From Sulfolobus sp. SCGC AB-777_G06 (lineage in GTDB: Archaea; Thermoproteota; Thermoprotei_A; Sulfolobales; Sulfolobaceae), in the NCBI GenBank assembly GCA_003086555.1, contig QEFN01000014.1, positions 1 to 23,881 on the forward strand: 23,881 bases of DNA. Reading direction: 5' to 3'. Shown here piece after piece: positions 8,186 to 17,262 of the stretch (positions are counted from its first letter, which is position 1; every line of letters starts with the position of its first letter). The position numbers and the translations under genes are program-made. The notes beneath the pieces were generated by a model, which was given only the letters and a program-made list of their open reading frames with translations, searched no databases and was not told the DNA's origin.

Positions 8186-8958
8186 TTGTCCAGTTCTACC
8201 CTGCTCAAGCCGAGTTTGAGCATCCTCTTCCTATATTCGAAATACGTTGTCCTGAGTTCCTCTTTGGAAAGGGCTTCAGATCTGCTCCAGATCTTGCTGG
8301 TTAAGGTGTCATATTCGTACCTTATTTTACCTTTGTGCAGCAAAGTTATCCTCATTGCGGTGTGCCCTTGAAGAAAAAATTGTTGAGCTTACTTAACAGT
8401 TCCCTAGGCAGGACGTCTTCTGGGTTCTTATGGGAGCGGAAGGACAAGGCTGCGTGAAACCAGAGGTTATCATTATACTTCTCTACATCTGGCCTCTGAA
8501 CTATCACTGCCTTCAAGACCTTGTATACCTCATCCCTGAAAGATTTGAGTTCCTCAGATGGGATTATCCTCAGGGCGATAATGTATCCCCTTCGTCCTTT
8601 CTTGACCTCTACCCCATCGTAAAAGAAGTGAAATTGATCACCATCGTAATTCTTGCTAACGTCAGCCACAGCCCGAATTATCTTATAATCTTCAACCCTC
8701 GGCTTGAAGTTATTACACTAATGTAATGTGCGGTGCTCTGTGTAGCTTGAACTCAGGGTAAGACCTTAATTCTCTCAATAAGGATTTTAGTTTGTACTTC
8801 TCCAAGATCGGTCTTATTTCCAAGATATAGTTATACTCTCTCCTTGATGGTTTTCTAAGGACATCACGGGATTTTGTCTCCCTTCCTAACCCCAAGAACG
8901 TTTTAAGAAAATCCAGCAATTCCCTCAACCTCAATGAGCCGTTAAAGATTAAATCCAT
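8186..8958 (-). pseudogene. 2H phosphoesterase (2'-5' RNA ligase-like), broken by two frameshifts
   Basis: Three overlapping frames add up to one protein. Frame 1 (8958-8713) ends HRAPHITLV, carrying the first HxT motif. Directly after its stop another frame reads NNFKPRVEDYKIIRAVADVS and continues to 8352 with the second motif NLWFHAALSF. That frame stops at 8352, but from about 8375 a third frame reads QGHTAMRITLLHKGKIRYEY and on to RKRMLKLGLS near 8205. Breaks are near 8708 and in a T6 run near 8375. Two HxT/HxA motifs about 90-100 residues apart are the hallmark of 2H phosphoesterases, which act on 2'-5' linkages or cyclic phosphates. The natural stop is not clear. Alternative: three separate small genes, unlikely because each frame lacks a sensible start. 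Confidence 0.65.
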
Positions 8959-9031
8959 TTCGTTCCATTTAGACTGGTCAGAAACCTTAGTTATTTTATG
9001 ACGTTCAAAGAGCTAGTTACAGATGACAGAC

Positions 9032-10208
9032 TCATGAAGTCAGGAATGCCCCAACGCAATTCAGTAACTGGAAGACTTCACCATCTTGACCGTGTTTAAG
9101 AAGCTTACCCGGTAACTGCCTTATCCATTCCTCCCTAAAGGCCTGCCTACCGTATAATGCCCCAAACACAGATGCAACAATTGATGCTATCGTATCGTTA
9201 TCCTTAGTAAAATTAACCGCCTCTATAATTCCTCTCTGTGGATCGTTAAGATACCTCACAAATAAGAAGAGGACATTAGGAACAGTTTCCAACAGGTAAC
9301 CTCCAGAGCCTATAGTTTTTGAGAGTTCCTGAACACTTAGACCTCTATCCAACGCAAAGTACACTTGATGTCTTATGAATTCGGAGGATGGTCCCTCGTA
9401 TCTAACCCTGACTTTCTCCCTCGTCTTGTATTTCTTATCACCTGTTAATTTGCTTATCACAAGGACGAACCTTTCGATTATCCATTTCGCATCTACACGT
9501 CCATTACTATTTATCACGTTCCAGAGCATATCAGCAAAGGCCACAGAGGAGGCTTATGACCAACGGTTCGTTATGCGTTATTAATGTGTCCAGTACAGCG
9601 TCAACCAGATAATTTTCTTTGGTCTTCAAGTTCGGAATGATCACGGGTGATATTCTCATGATGGCTCCGTTACTGGGCCTTTTCACTCCAGTCTTATACC
9701 AAGGTAATCCTCTCTACCTGTAATTTTTTAGGAACTCCTTGACAGTTCTGCCCATTCTAGAGATACGATGTGACGCAAAAATCCTCGCTAACTCCCATGG
9801 AACTATCCTACCATGCTCCAATATTACCTTGACAGTATCGAAAGTTAGTTGTGTGTCATCTGATGGTAGGGGTCTTCTGTTTATATAGGAGGTAATCAGA
9901 CCATACTTTTTCAATCTTTTCTCTGGACTCAGGTGTTCTACCGGATATCCTAGGCTGTCGCCGATTGCGATTCCCAAGAGCATATGTATTACCTTACCAA
10001 CTTCGACCACCTTAGGCTCTGGTCTTGAGTAAAGCTCTTTCCATTCTACTGCATTTACGAGACCTTCGTCAAAAAGTGCTCTGAGGATTTCAGTGTTTGA
10101 GCAAGAAAGGTACTTTAACTCGGGGCATATGGCTCTCGTTTTACTGCAGTTTGAGACATAAGGGTCATTAGGTTCACGTTCTCCTAACCCTTTGTTATCG
10201 AATGACAC
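9032..10208 (-). pseudogene. ADP-ribosylglycohydrolase, broken by a stop codon and a frameshift
   Basis: The first part (10208-9714) has a 75-residue N-terminal extension with three Cys, then LLGIAIGDSLGYPVE and SDDTQLTFDTVKVI, typical of the ADP-ribosylglycohydrolase (DraG/ARH) fold. A TAG after FLKNYR (about 9717) ends it. In the same frame beyond the TAG comes RGLPWYKTGVKRPSNGAIMR, the conserved NGAxMR region, to about 9553. There a one-base shift (AGCCTCCTCTG) leads into the frame VAFADMLWNVI, ending at 9032 with GGYLLETVPNVLFLF and NDTIASIVASVFGALYG, the C-terminal metal site. So the gene once encoded about 390 residues. GTG 10208 follows GGAGGGTGAT, a strong ribosome binding site. Such enzymes remove ADP-ribose from proteins or other acceptors; this copy should be inactive unless the stop is read through. 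Confidence 0.75.
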
Positions 10209-10309
10209 CAAATCACCCTCCTAGAACAATATACTCTTTTCTTCCATGGACTACCACAGTTTGTTAACCACTTCACAGTATTTAATGATAAAGAAAGGTA
10301 ATAATCCCT

Positions 10310-10570
10310 TTACTGCTTATTCTTCTTATTAAGTATTAGTGGAACTAAATAGAATAGCAAAGCTATCACCGTAAACCCTAAGGCGAAGGCTAATAGTGTA
10401 GGCATCATTGACGGGTTTCCTCCTCCGATCACTATCGGAAAAGGTCCGAGGAATATTACCCCCGCAAAACTTGTACTAGATGAAGAAACGTTAGCCGGTA
10501 TTATCGCACTAGCCGTTATTAATAGAACTCCAATAATCACTAAAGTCATTCCGATAATAAAAGCTTTCAT
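10310..10570 (-). CDS. Small membrane protein of TIGR00304/DUF131 type, 86 aa
   Basis: The protein begins MKAFIIGMTLVIIGVLLITA, one membrane segment, followed by a short loop and FAGVIFLGPFPIVIGGG, the motif I associate with the archaeal TIGR00304/DUF131 family, then a second membrane segment (LLAFALGFTVIALLFYLVPLI) and a basic tail NKKNKQ. I chose ATG 10570, as the upstream in-frame ATG (10657) would run through the divergent tfb promoter. TTAAAAAA about 25 bases upstream suggests a leaderless transcript. Function of the family is unknown. It is transcribed away from tfb. Confidence 0.7.
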   Translation of the reverse strand: MKAFIIGMTLVIIGVLLITASAIIPANVSSSSTSFAGVIFLGPFPIVIGGGNPSMMPTLLAFALGFTVIALLFYLVPLILNKKNKQ

Positions 10571-10630
10571 ATGATATATTATATCAGTTGATTTTTTAAC
10601 GGATTCTCTGAACTTTTTAAGATCGAAAAG

Positions 10631-10693
10631 TTTATAAATGTTTCTATCCTTTAACATTAAAGGGTTTTTAAATTTTTGTGTAATTGGTGGTGG
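10631..10693 (+). promoter_or_regulatory. tfb promoter region and RBS
   Basis: Two TATA candidates exist: TTTATAAAT (10631-10639), which would give a leader of about 35 bases, and TTTTTAAATT (10665-10674), which would give a leaderless mRNA. GGTGGTGG (10686-10693) just before the ATG looks like a ribosome binding site and favours the first. Confidence 0.45.
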
Positions 10694-10697
10694 TTTA

Positions 10698-11630
10698 ATG
10701 GTAGAACAAAAGCAAGCTAACCCTCAACCTTCTTCCTCGATTTGTCCTCCTGACAAGATTATATTTGACGAGGAAAGGGGAGAGTACATCTGTACCGAAA
10801 CTGGAGAGGTAATTGAAGAGAGGATAATTGATCAGGGTCCTGAATGGAGGGCTTTTACCCCAGAAGAAAAGGAGAAAAGAAGTAGGGTAGGAGGTCCTCT
10901 TAACCAAACGATACATGATATGGGTATATCTACCGTAATAGATTGGAAGGATAAAGACGCAATGGGTAGAAGCCTAGATCCTAAGAGAAGGTTAGAAGTC
11001 CTTAGATGGAGGAAGTGGCAGATAAGGGCTAGGATACAGTCATCTATAGACAGAAACCTAGCACAAGCTATGAATGAGCTTGAAAGGATCGGGAATTTAC
11101 TTAATTTGTCTAAAGCCGTAAAGGATGAGGCTGCGTTAATCTATAGAAAAGCCGTAGAGAAGGGGCTTGTCAGAGGGAGGTCTATAGAGAGCGTTGTAGC
11201 CGCTTCAATTTACGCTGCGTGTAGAAGGATGAAAATGGCGAGGACCTTAGACGAGATAGCACAGTTCACTAAGGCGAATAGGAAAGAAGTTGCGAGGTGT
11301 TACAGACTGATTCTTAGGGAGTTAGATATAGACGTCCCGGTAAGTGACCCCAAGGATTATGTAACTAGGATAGGTAACTTATTAGGACTTAGCGGTGCTA
11401 CAATGAGGACTGCTGCAGAGATCATAGAAAAGGCGAAAAATATGGGGTTGACTGCAGGTAAAGACCCTGCTGGTCTTGCTGCCGCTGCTATATATATTGC
11501 TGCTTTATTAAACGACGAGAGGAGGACGCAAAAGGAGATAGCACAAGTAGCCGGGGTTACGGAGGTAACGGTTAGGAATAGGTATAAGGAGCTCACCCAA
11601 GAATTAAAGATACAGATCCCGAGTCAGTAA
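10698..11630 (+). CDS. tfb: Transcription initiation factor B (TFB)
   Basis: TFB bridges TBP-bound promoters and RNA polymerase. From ATG 10698 ([10 protein letters not shown]) the protein has 310 residues. The zinc-ribbon region (about 16-36) shows CPPD and CTET, so only one Cys in each half. The B-reader/linker follows ([20 protein letters not shown], 46-65) and then two cyclin repeats, about 110-200 and 205-300. The first contains [20 protein letters not shown] and the second [20 protein letters not shown], the paired signature of TFIIB. The last helix-turn-helix ([19 protein letters not shown]) contacts the BRE. The longer frame starting at 10638 runs into the promoter and is not used. 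This looks like the main housekeeping TFB of Sulfolobales; the Cys loss is noted as an oddity. Confidence 0.96.
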   Translation: MVEQKQANPQPSSSICPPDKIIFDEERGEYICTETGEVIEERIIDQGPEWRAFTPEEKEKRSRVGGPLNQTIHDMGISTVIDWKDKDAMGRSLDPKRRLEVLRWRKWQIRARIQSSIDRNLAQAMNELERIGNLLNLSKAVKDEAALIYRKAVEKGLVRGRSIESVVAASIYAACRRMKMARTLDEIAQFTKANRKEVARCYRLILRELDIDVPVSDPKDYVTRIGNLLGLSGATMRTAAEIIEKAKNMGLTAGKDPAGLAAAAIYIAALLNDERRTQKEIAQVAGVTEVTVRNRYKELTQELKIQIPSQ

Positions 11631-11714
11631 AGGTTCATCTAATCTCTTTTCTTATTTTTCTTCCCTTTTTCCTCCATCTGAGTTTTAATACTATTTTTCT
11701 TTTACTTACCTCTT

Positions 11715-12416
11715 GTGGAATGTATAAAAGTTAAGGATCTTCTTAAGCGTTATGGAGATATCGTAGTATTGAACGGAATTTCTTTTGAAGTAAAGTGCAG
11801 TGAGAAATGGGCTCTCCTCGGGCCTAACGGAGCTGGGAAGAGCACTACTCTCAAGATTCTTGCGGGGCTTATAAAACCTGATAAGGGAGAGGTCAATATT
11901 AAGGGTCACGATCCTACTTCTTTGGACGCAAAAAGGTTAATCGGTTATCTGCCTGAGGACGCCGAACCTTTCCCAGCGTTGACTGTGGAAGACAATCTTA
12001 AGTTTATGATGGTTCTCAGGGGGATAAAAAACGAGGATAGGGCTGAGAAGTTACTTGAACTTCTGGAGCTCGATAAGTATAGAAAATATAAAGCGGTTGA
12101 ACTTTCTAGGGGGAATAGGCAAAAGTTGGCTATAGCTATGGCTGTCCTCCACTCTCCTGAGATACTTTTACTGGACGAGCCTTTGAATTATCTTGATATT
12201 CCAACTCAGGACTTAGTCATTGAGCTTTTCCGGTCTTTCAGGGATTCTACCTTCGTAGTGTCGACTCACATAATGTCCGTAGCTGATAAATTAACGGATA
12301 AGGTCATGGTGATATCAAACGGTAGTATAAAGTGGTTGGGGACTTTTGAGGAACTAAAGAGTATGGGAGAGTCTGTTGAAAAAGTTATAGCTAAATTGAT
12401 AAAGGGGTTTAGATAG
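11715..12416 (+). CDS. ABC transporter ATP-binding protein, 233 aa
   Basis: A single nucleotide-binding domain. Walker A is GPNGAGKST (36-44), the signature is LSRGNRQKL (130-138, LSGGQ replaced by LSRGN), Walker B with the catalytic Glu is [12 protein letters not shown] (150-161), and the switch His is in VVSTHIM (about 181-187). The Q-loop position reads [10 protein letters not shown], as in CcmA/NatA-type subunits that act with separate membrane proteins. No permease is adjacent, so the partner is encoded elsewhere. GTG 11715 is preceded by TTTTAATA (11683-11690) at 28 bases, consistent with a leaderless transcript. Its end overlaps the convergent rpoP by 8 bases. Substrate cannot be told. 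Confidence 0.9.
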   Translation: MECIKVKDLLKRYGDIVVLNGISFEVKCSEKWALLGPNGAGKSTTLKILAGLIKPDKGEVNIKGHDPTSLDAKRLIGYLPEDAEPFPALTVEDNLKFMMVLRGIKNEDRAEKLLELLELDKYRKYKAVELSRGNRQKLAIAMAVLHSPEILLLDEPLNYLDIPTQDLVIELFRSFRDSTFVVSTHIMSVADKLTDKVMVISNGSIKWLGTFEELKSMGESVEKVIAKLIKGFR

Positions 12417-12555
12417 CTTTCACTACTTTAACTGTAGGCTTTCTTACCATGAATATTACTTTATACCCACAATAGGGGCACCTGACCCCAGGTAGTGCTT
12501 TAAGCTGTGCATCGTCAAATTCCTTCCAACACTTGCCACATCTATATCTTGCCAT
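12409..12555 (-). CDS. rpoP: RNA polymerase subunit P (Rpo12/RpoP), 48 aa
   Basis: The frame [20 protein letters not shown] continues to [20 protein letters not shown]. Four Cys in CxxC...CxxC form the zinc ribbon of RpoP, the archaeal counterpart of eukaryotic Rpb12, which sits at the Rpo3-Rpo10 side of RNA polymerase and helps assembly. At 48 residues it has the usual size and is too short for routine gene lists. The ATG at 12555 is preceded by GAGTGGAG. It is divergent from aIF1, sharing an 86-base promoter region, and converges on the ABC ATPase gene. Confidence 0.93.
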   Translation of the reverse strand: MARYRCGKCWKEFDDAQLKALPGVRCPYCGYKVIFMVRKPTVKVVKAI

Positions 12556-12641
12556 CTCCACTCTCCTCTACTCCGGTAAATATAAACCTAACTGTTAACA
12601 GAAAAGTTGAAAAAGCCGTATTAGTAATAAAGTGTTTGAGA

Positions 12642-12941
12642 ATGTCTGATCTCTGTGGCGGATTACCCCCCGAAATATGCGAACAACTAAATAGAGAAGA
12701 ACAATTTATTAAAATAAAGGTCGAGAAAAGGAGATACGGAAAAGAGGTTACTATAATAGAGGGGTTGAATGGTACAGACGCGGATTTAAAGAAGATTGCT
12801 TCAGAGCTTAAGTCTAAGCTAGCAGCAGGAGGTACTGTAAAAAACGGGAAAATAGAGTTACAAGGAGACCATAGGGATAAGGTTAAGGAAATATTAACAA
12901 AAATGGGGTATCCGGAATCGAACATATTAATAATAGAGTAA
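12642..12941 (+). CDS. Translation initiation factor aIF1 (SUI1 family)
   Basis: From ATG 12642 ([16 protein letters not shown]) the protein has 99 residues, the standard length of archaeal aIF1. The SUI1 core is recognisable: [40 protein letters not shown] and [16 protein letters not shown]. It binds the small ribosomal subunit and enforces start-codon fidelity. The longer frame from 12507 would cover the divergent rpoP and its promoter, so it is rejected. A purine stretch TTTGAGA lies before the ATG; the gene may have a very short leader. Confidence 0.95.
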   Translation: MSDLCGGLPPEICEQLNREEQFIKIKVEKRRYGKEVTIIEGLNGTDADLKKIASELKSKLAAGGTVKNGKIELQGDHRDKVKEILTKMGYPESNILIIE

Positions 12942-13105
12942 ATTCCTTATTTCTTATATCACTGTTGAAAGAGGTGGTATTCATTTTAGTATAGCTTATT
13001 TACTGTAAAAGTTGCAAAAATTATTTGTAATAAGTAAAAGTATAATTTATTATTGTTTATTAATATCGAACTAGTCTTCTGATAAGAAAATAAAAGAAAA
13101 GTTTG

Positions 13106-13432
<327 letters not shown>

Positions 13433-13448
13433 TTACTAAATGTCATTA

Positions 13449-13466
13449 GTTTAAAATATTTTAAAC
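13449..13466. promoter_or_regulatory. Perfect 18-bp palindrome in the ferredoxin / HTH_10 divergent promoter
   Basis: GTTTAAAATATTTTAAAC reads the same on both strands. It lies 28 bases before the ferredoxin ATG and 16 before the HTH_10 start. It can serve as a TATA element in both directions and is also a possible operator. Confidence 0.5.
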
Positions 13467-13482
13467 CCCAAAATATTTCGGG

Positions 13483-14061
13483 ATGCTACTTCACGTTCAG
13501 TTACAAACTCCTATAGAAGAATGGTTAAGTACTTTTAACGTTCAAAAGAACTCTATTAGTATTCTTGATATTAAACAGGATAAAATGGACGTTAGGCTAC
13601 TGATTGAGTTTAAAGGGGAACTCCCTAAAGAATTTCAAAATTCATTTACAAAAGTAGATAAAAATGTTTATTTAGGTACAGTGAGAGTAAATTCCAGAAT
13701 AAGTACTATTCTTGCAAAATATACAATTATTCAGGGGTATGTTATTAATAACTCATTGGTTTGGGTTTTGGTTTTAGAAGGTTATCCTGAATTTCGGAGA
13801 GTACTGAGGGAGTTTGTTGAAAACAAAATCGACGTGAAGGTTATAAAAGTTGTGAAAGTAAGATCCAAGACTATAGTTACCGCAAGGCAAGAACAGATAT
13901 TAAGGATAGCCCTTGAGGCAGGTTATTATGATTATCCGAGGAAGGTAACGTTGAAGAAATTAGCCGAAAAACTCAATATAAGTTTGTCCACACTTGACGA
14001 GATATTAAGAAGGGCGGAGAAGAATATAATAGAATCTTACCTGAGGGATAAGGGATTATGA
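13483..14061 (+). CDS. HTH_10 (bacterio-opsin activator type) transcription regulator, 192 aa
   Basis: The C-terminal part (about 130-185) reads VTARQEQILRIALEAGYYDY and LKKLAEKLNISLSTLDEILRRAEKNII. This is the HTH_10 domain (PF04967) known from halobacterial Bat and common in Sulfolobales regulators. The N-terminal 125 residues are a beta-alpha sensory-like region without a family I can name. ATG 13483 lies only 62 bases from the ferredoxin start. The last four bases ATGA overlap the next gene's start codon, so regulator, CobD-like enzyme and GtrA protein form one operon. The regulated genes are unknown. Confidence 0.85.
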   Translation: MLLHVQLQTPIEEWLSTFNVQKNSISILDIKQDKMDVRLLIEFKGELPKEFQNSFTKVDKNVYLGTVRVNSRISTILAKYTIIQGYVINNSLVWVLVLEGYPEFRRVLREFVENKIDVKVIKVVKVRSKTIVTARQEQILRIALEAGYYDYPRKVTLKKLAEKLNISLSTLDEILRRAEKNIIESYLRDKGL

Positions 14062-15032
14062 AGCATGGAGGCGTAAAATGGATAAAGGGGGAGCCGGAGA
14101 GTATTAATGATTTCAGTGTGAATCTTAATCCCTTGGGTACTCCTGATTTTGTGAAGGAGTTAATAAGTGAGGCAGTCAAAAGGGAGATTTACACTTATTA
14201 TCCACCTTCTGAAGATTATAGGGAAATTAAGGAACTCATTGCAGAAGTCTATGATTTAAGTCCTGAATTAGTGGGCGTATTTAACGGTGCGTCAGAAGCT
14301 ATTTCGCTTTTGCCTCCATGTTCCGTCCTAGAGCCGAACTTCTCTGAATACAAGAGGAGTAAGAGTTACTTTGCGAGGGAACTTAATGACGCATTTGAGT
14401 ACACTTTACCTTCGTCAGAGTCATGTGTAATAACCAGTAACCCAGTTAATCCTACTGGGTCGTTCATAAAAGATAGTGATATAGTGGAGTTCTTAGAGCG
14501 AGGGGGTAAATTATACCTCGACGAATCATTTATAGACTTGAGTATTCTCCCTAATAATTTTAAACTGGCTGAGGAGTTTGAAAACTTAACAATTATTTCG
14601 TCTTTCACGAAATCTTTGGCAATTCCAGGTTTAAGGCTGGGGTTTACAATAGGTCACAGCTCTAAAAACTTAGAAAGATTGGCACCCTCGTGGAGGATAA
14701 ATAGTATAGTTTACTATGTTTTCTCTCACGTTACGGCTAAGGAGATAAGGTCTTTCCTTTCTAAGACGCGTTGTCATATAGCTGAACTGCTAAACTCGTT
14801 CTCTTCTCCTTTCAAGTGGTATAAGAGTGTTACCAATTTCGTATTACTGGAATTTCCGGTTGAAACTTCTATCCTGAATTCCGTATTGAGGTCTTATGGA
14901 TATCAAATAAGAGAGCCAGAAGGGTTTATGGGTTTAAGAAAGACTCACGGAAGAGTTACTTTAAGTAAGAACACTTCAGAATTACTAAGGGTAATCTCTC
15001 ATGTTCTAAATAGTGAAAAGTTTTATAAATAG
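14058..15032 (+). CDS. cobD: PLP-dependent CobD-like (threonine-phosphate decarboxylase) protein
   Basis: An aspartate-aminotransferase-fold enzyme of 324 residues. The opening MKHGGVKWIK and DFSVNLNPLGTP (18-29) are the signature of CobD/CobC proteins, which make (R)-1-amino-2-propanol O-phosphate for cobamide assembly. PLP contacts visible are N131 in NPVNPTG, D155 in YLDESF, the Schiff-base Lys K185 in SSFTKSLAIPG and R193/R195 region GLRLGF. It is somewhat shorter than the usual 350-360 residues. It overlaps the regulator gene by ATGA and the GtrA gene by 20 bases. No other cobalamin gene is in the window, so a HisC-like amino-acid aminotransferase remains possible. Confidence 0.75.
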   Translation: MKHGGVKWIKGEPESINDFSVNLNPLGTPDFVKELISEAVKREIYTYYPPSEDYREIKELIAEVYDLSPELVGVFNGASEAISLLPPCSVLEPNFSEYKRSKSYFARELNDAFEYTLPSSESCVITSNPVNPTGSFIKDSDIVEFLERGGKLYLDESFIDLSILPNNFKLAEEFENLTIISSFTKSLAIPGLRLGFTIGHSSKNLERLAPSWRINSIVYYVFSHVTAKEIRSFLSKTRCHIAELLNSFSSPFKWYKSVTNFVLLEFPVETSILNSVLRSYGYQIREPEGFMGLRKTHGRVTLSKNTSELLRVISHVLNSEKFYK

Positions 15033-15483
15033 TAATGTTAGATTTAAACACGTGCTTGAAAAAATTATAAAATATGCCATAGTAGGCGGGCTAGGGACGG
15101 TCGTAAATGAGGGTGTATTGTTATTACTTAAACCAGTCTTACCGATAGCTGTTTCTCTTGCTCTTGCGATTGAATTTTCGGTCTTGTTTAACTTTCTGCT
15201 TAATGATGTCTGGACGTTTAAGAAAGAAAGGGTAGGTTCCTTTCTGAATAGGATGGTGAAGTTTCACGTATCGTCTTTAGTTGGAGGAGTCGTACAATAC
15301 GCAGTAGTTATTGCGTTAATACTGTTGATTTTACCTTACGGTAATTTAACGTCAATATTGTTTTTGCTGTTCTTCTCCTCTGTTCATTTATCCTCAATTT
15401 ATTTAGCTATAATGAACTTTATAGGGGTAGTTGCAGGATTTGGAGTAAGGTTTGTGTTAAGTATTAAATATGTTTGGACTTAA
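15013..15483 (+). CDS. GtrA-family membrane protein, 156 aa
   Basis: The sequence KYAIVGGLGTVVNEGVLLLL (first membrane segment), FNFLLNDVWTFKK after the second, and RFVLSIKYVWT at the end are the recurring features of GtrA-like proteins. These have four membrane segments and are thought to move polyprenyl-linked sugars across membranes. Four hydrophobic segments can be drawn (about 19-37, 42-62, 90-112, 120-147). GTG 15013 overlaps the CobD gene end; GTG 15052 is an alternative start that would leave the family domain intact. The gene ends head-to-head with the AlaX gene with 4 bases of overlap. The role in this operon is unclear. Confidence 0.82.
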   Translation: MKSFINSNVRFKHVLEKIIKYAIVGGLGTVVNEGVLLLLKPVLPIAVSLALAIEFSVLFNFLLNDVWTFKKERVGSFLNRMVKFHVSSLVGGVVQYAVVIALILLILPYGNLTSILFLLFFSSVHLSSIYLAIMNFIGVVAGFGVRFVLSIKYVWT

Positions 15484-16217
15484 GGTTTGACTGTGTAATA
15501 AATTCTCTTTCTGTTCTTTCCCTTATTCTCTACTTCTAGAAGTACTATTTCACCTATTTCTGAAGTGTTTTTAACATGGGGACCCCCATCAGCTTGTGTA
15601 TCAATCCCTTCTATTTCTACAATTCTCCACACCTCTAGTTCTGGGGGCATTCTTTCTGCCAATTTAACTATTCCAGGGATTTTTAGTGCTTCTTCTCTCC
15701 TTAGGAAGTAAACTTTTACCTGGAGGGATTTTTTGACAATTCCGTTTGCCTCCTCAATGAGTTTCTGTAGTGCTTCTTTGTTCTCTATAGAAAAGTCGTC
15801 TTTAGCATACTCTGGAGTTATGTTACCTCCGGTTATTCTAGCGCCGTATTTTGAATAGGCTAATGCAGCTATTATGTGAGATGCTGTATGCAGCCTCATC
15901 ATCCTATACCTTCTATTCCAGTCTATCTCTCCCTTTATTTTCATTCCTTTTTGAAGTAATTCATAATTACTCGTCTTGTGGTAGATTTCTCCATTTATCT
16001 CTTTCACTTCCACAATTTCCAATTTATTCTGATCTATCTGAATAAATCCTCTGTCAGCTTCTAAACCTCCGCCTCCAGGATAGAACGCAGTCCTGTCTAG
16101 GATAATCCCCTCGGGAGTTATGTCTGTAACTGTAGCTTCAAACTCTCTTACATATGAGTCAAAAAGGTAAATTCTCTTTTTTAGGAAATCGTTTAGGGGT
16201 AACTCATGATCGCTCAT
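15480..16217 (-). CDS. alaX: AlaX-type alanyl-tRNA editing protein
   Basis: A stand-alone homologue of the AlaRS editing domain that removes wrongly attached Ser or Gly from tRNA-Ala. Numbered from ATG 16217, the N-terminal beta-barrel region contains RTAFYPGGGG (about 42-51). The zinc-binding half has HTASH (110-114) and QADGGPHVKNTSEIG, in which D210 stands where AlaRS has the zinc-binding Cys and H214 is kept. At 245 residues it fits the medium AlaX-M class. A GTG three codons upstream is possible. The stop of the upstream Hsp20-like gene (TGA at 16221-16219) is one base from this ATG, so the two are co-transcribed. Confidence 0.92.
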   Translation of the reverse strand: MSDHELPLNDFLKKRIYLFDSYVREFEATVTDITPEGIILDRTAFYPGGGGLEADRGFIQIDQNKLEIVEVKEINGEIYHKTSNYELLQKGMKIKGEIDWNRRYRMMRLHTASHIIAALAYSKYGARITGGNITPEYAKDDFSIENKEALQKLIEEANGIVKKSLQVKVYFLRREEALKIPGIVKLAERMPPELEVWRIVEIEGIDTQADGGPHVKNTSEIGEIVLLEVENKGKNRKRIYYTVKP

Positions 16218-16218
16218 T

Positions 16219-16476
16219 TCACTCACTCTTTCTCAAAGAAACTATACAAGTACCGTAGTGGTATTCATATTTTATGCTATCTGGTTCTACGTATGTGGGG
16301 AGGGATATTATCTTTATCACGCTGTTGGTCTCGTTATCATAGATGTACAGCTGTTTTTTATTTGCCTTTACCAAGAGTTTACTGGAATCCTTCCCTCTCA
16401 GGTCTATTATTACGGTAAGCTGGTCTTTTCCGGGTAATATTTCCACTTCCGGGTCATCATCAATTGTTGTTGGCAA
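16219..16476 (-). CDS. Small Hsp20/alpha-crystallin-like protein, 85 aa
   Basis: The sequence (LPGKDQLTVIIDLRGKDSSK, KKQLYIYDNE, ISLPTYVEPDSIKYEYHYGT then CIVSLRK) follows the strand order of the alpha-crystallin (CS) domain: ILP-like ISLP, then VEPDSIK, then a final strand with the GTCIVSLRK ending. It lacks the N-terminal arm and the IxI tail of true oligomeric heat-shock proteins, so it resembles the short Hsp20-like proteins of Sulfolobales. Start is TTG 16476; no ATG is available. It is the first gene before alaX, and divergent from the ESCRT-III gene with 93 bases between. Confidence 0.72.
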   Translation of the reverse strand: MPTTIDDDPEVEILPGKDQLTVIIDLRGKDSSKLLVKANKKQLYIYDNETNSVIKIISLPTYVEPDSIKYEYHYGTCIVSLRKSE

Positions 16477-16539
16477 TATCTATCCCAAAAGATCTCTTTT
16501 GTTTGAATCCTATTAAAGGTATATTATTTAGTCAACCCC

Positions 16540-16548
16540 TTTATAAAT
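16540..16548 (+). promoter_or_regulatory. TATA box of the ESCRT-III gene
   Basis: TTTATAAAT is centred 26 bases before TTG 16570, which predicts transcription starting at or next to that codon (leaderless), or a 6-base leader for ATG 16576. Confidence 0.6.
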
Positions 16549-16569
16549 CTTTCGTATACAATATATTAA

Positions 16570-17196
16570 TTGTCCATGTTGGGTAAAGAGTTCCAAAAGA
16601 TGTGGAATGGTAATGAAAAGCAAAAGATTCCAAAGAGCAAGGACCCCCTCAAGATGAGGTTAATACAAGCACAGTACAGAGTTAGGTCAATGATCAGCAG
16701 GCTGGACGCTTATATAGCAAGGATGCAGGAGAGGGATAGGTCACTATTCGAGAGGGTAGTAGAGGCTCAGATGTCCAAAGACTACACAAGAGCAGCCATG
16801 TATGCTAACGAAGTCGCTGAGATCAGAAAAATAACTAAGCAATTACTCACTACTCAGATAGCCCTAGAACAAGTATCGTTAAGGCTAGAGACAATAACTG
16901 AATTAGGCGACGTTTATGTTAACTTGATACCAGTGATGGGTGTAATCAGCGAACTGAAGACAACACTGAAGGGTGTAATGCCCGAACTTTCCATAGAGCT
17001 TGCGGAGCTAGGTGACGGTCTACAAGAGGTAGTTATAGAGGCTGGAGAGTTTGGCGGAGTAAGCGCTGCAGGAGTAGCCTCTTCACCAGAGGCAAGAAAG
17101 ATACTGGACGAAGCATCAATGGTGGCAGAGCAGAGAATGAAGGAGCAGTTCCCAGAGCTACCCGCTTCCGGAATAGTTCAGAATCAGAAGACCTAA
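16570..17196 (+). CDS. cdvB1: ESCRT-III-like cell division protein (CdvB paralogue, CdvB1-type)
   Basis: ESCRT-III proteins form the constricting ring in Sulfolobales division and in vesicle budding. The 208-residue protein has a basic N-terminus ([20 protein letters not shown]) and long amphipathic helices ([56 protein letters not shown]), the Snf7-like core. An acidic C-terminal helix follows ([20 protein letters not shown]). It ends there and lacks the CdvA-binding winged helix of CdvB, so it is one of the paralogues CdvB1-B3. I favour CdvB1 because in Saccharolobus solfataricus, as I recall, that gene lies close to tfb1, as here. Start is TTG 16570 (from the TATA position) or ATG 16576. 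Monocistronic. Confidence 0.88.
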   Translation: MSMLGKEFQKMWNGNEKQKIPKSKDPLKMRLIQAQYRVRSMISRLDAYIARMQERDRSLFERVVEAQMSKDYTRAAMYANEVAEIRKITKQLLTTQIALEQVSLRLETITELGDVYVNLIPVMGVISELKTTLKGVMPELSIELAELGDGLQEVVIEAGEFGGVSAAGVASSPEARKILDEASMVAEQRMKEQFPELPASGIVQNQKT

Positions 17197-17231
17197 AGGT
17201 CTAGTTTCTCTTATGTCTTTTAATTTAATCC

Positions 17232-17243
17232 TTTTTATATTAA
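17232..17243 (+). promoter_or_regulatory. TATA box of trpS
   Basis: TTTTTATATTAA is centred 26 bases before GTG 17263, so the trpS transcript probably begins at the start codon. Confidence 0.6.
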
Positions 17244-17262
17244 ACCCTTTTCCTATTTATTT

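Noticed and set aside
8101..8205. Tail of the third 2H frame (CSQPITTSDTRTSSST and onward) as protein
   Set aside because: It lies out of frame over the metallophosphoesterase start and has no family resemblance, so it is read-through past a lost stop.
10638..10697. Upstream extension of TFB starting at 10638
   Set aside because: The 20 extra residues are encoded by the TATA-rich promoter, and the GGTGG site points to ATG 10698.
12507..12641. Upstream extension of aIF1
   Set aside because: It would overlap the divergent rpoP gene and its promoter and adds 45 residues not known in SUI1 proteins.
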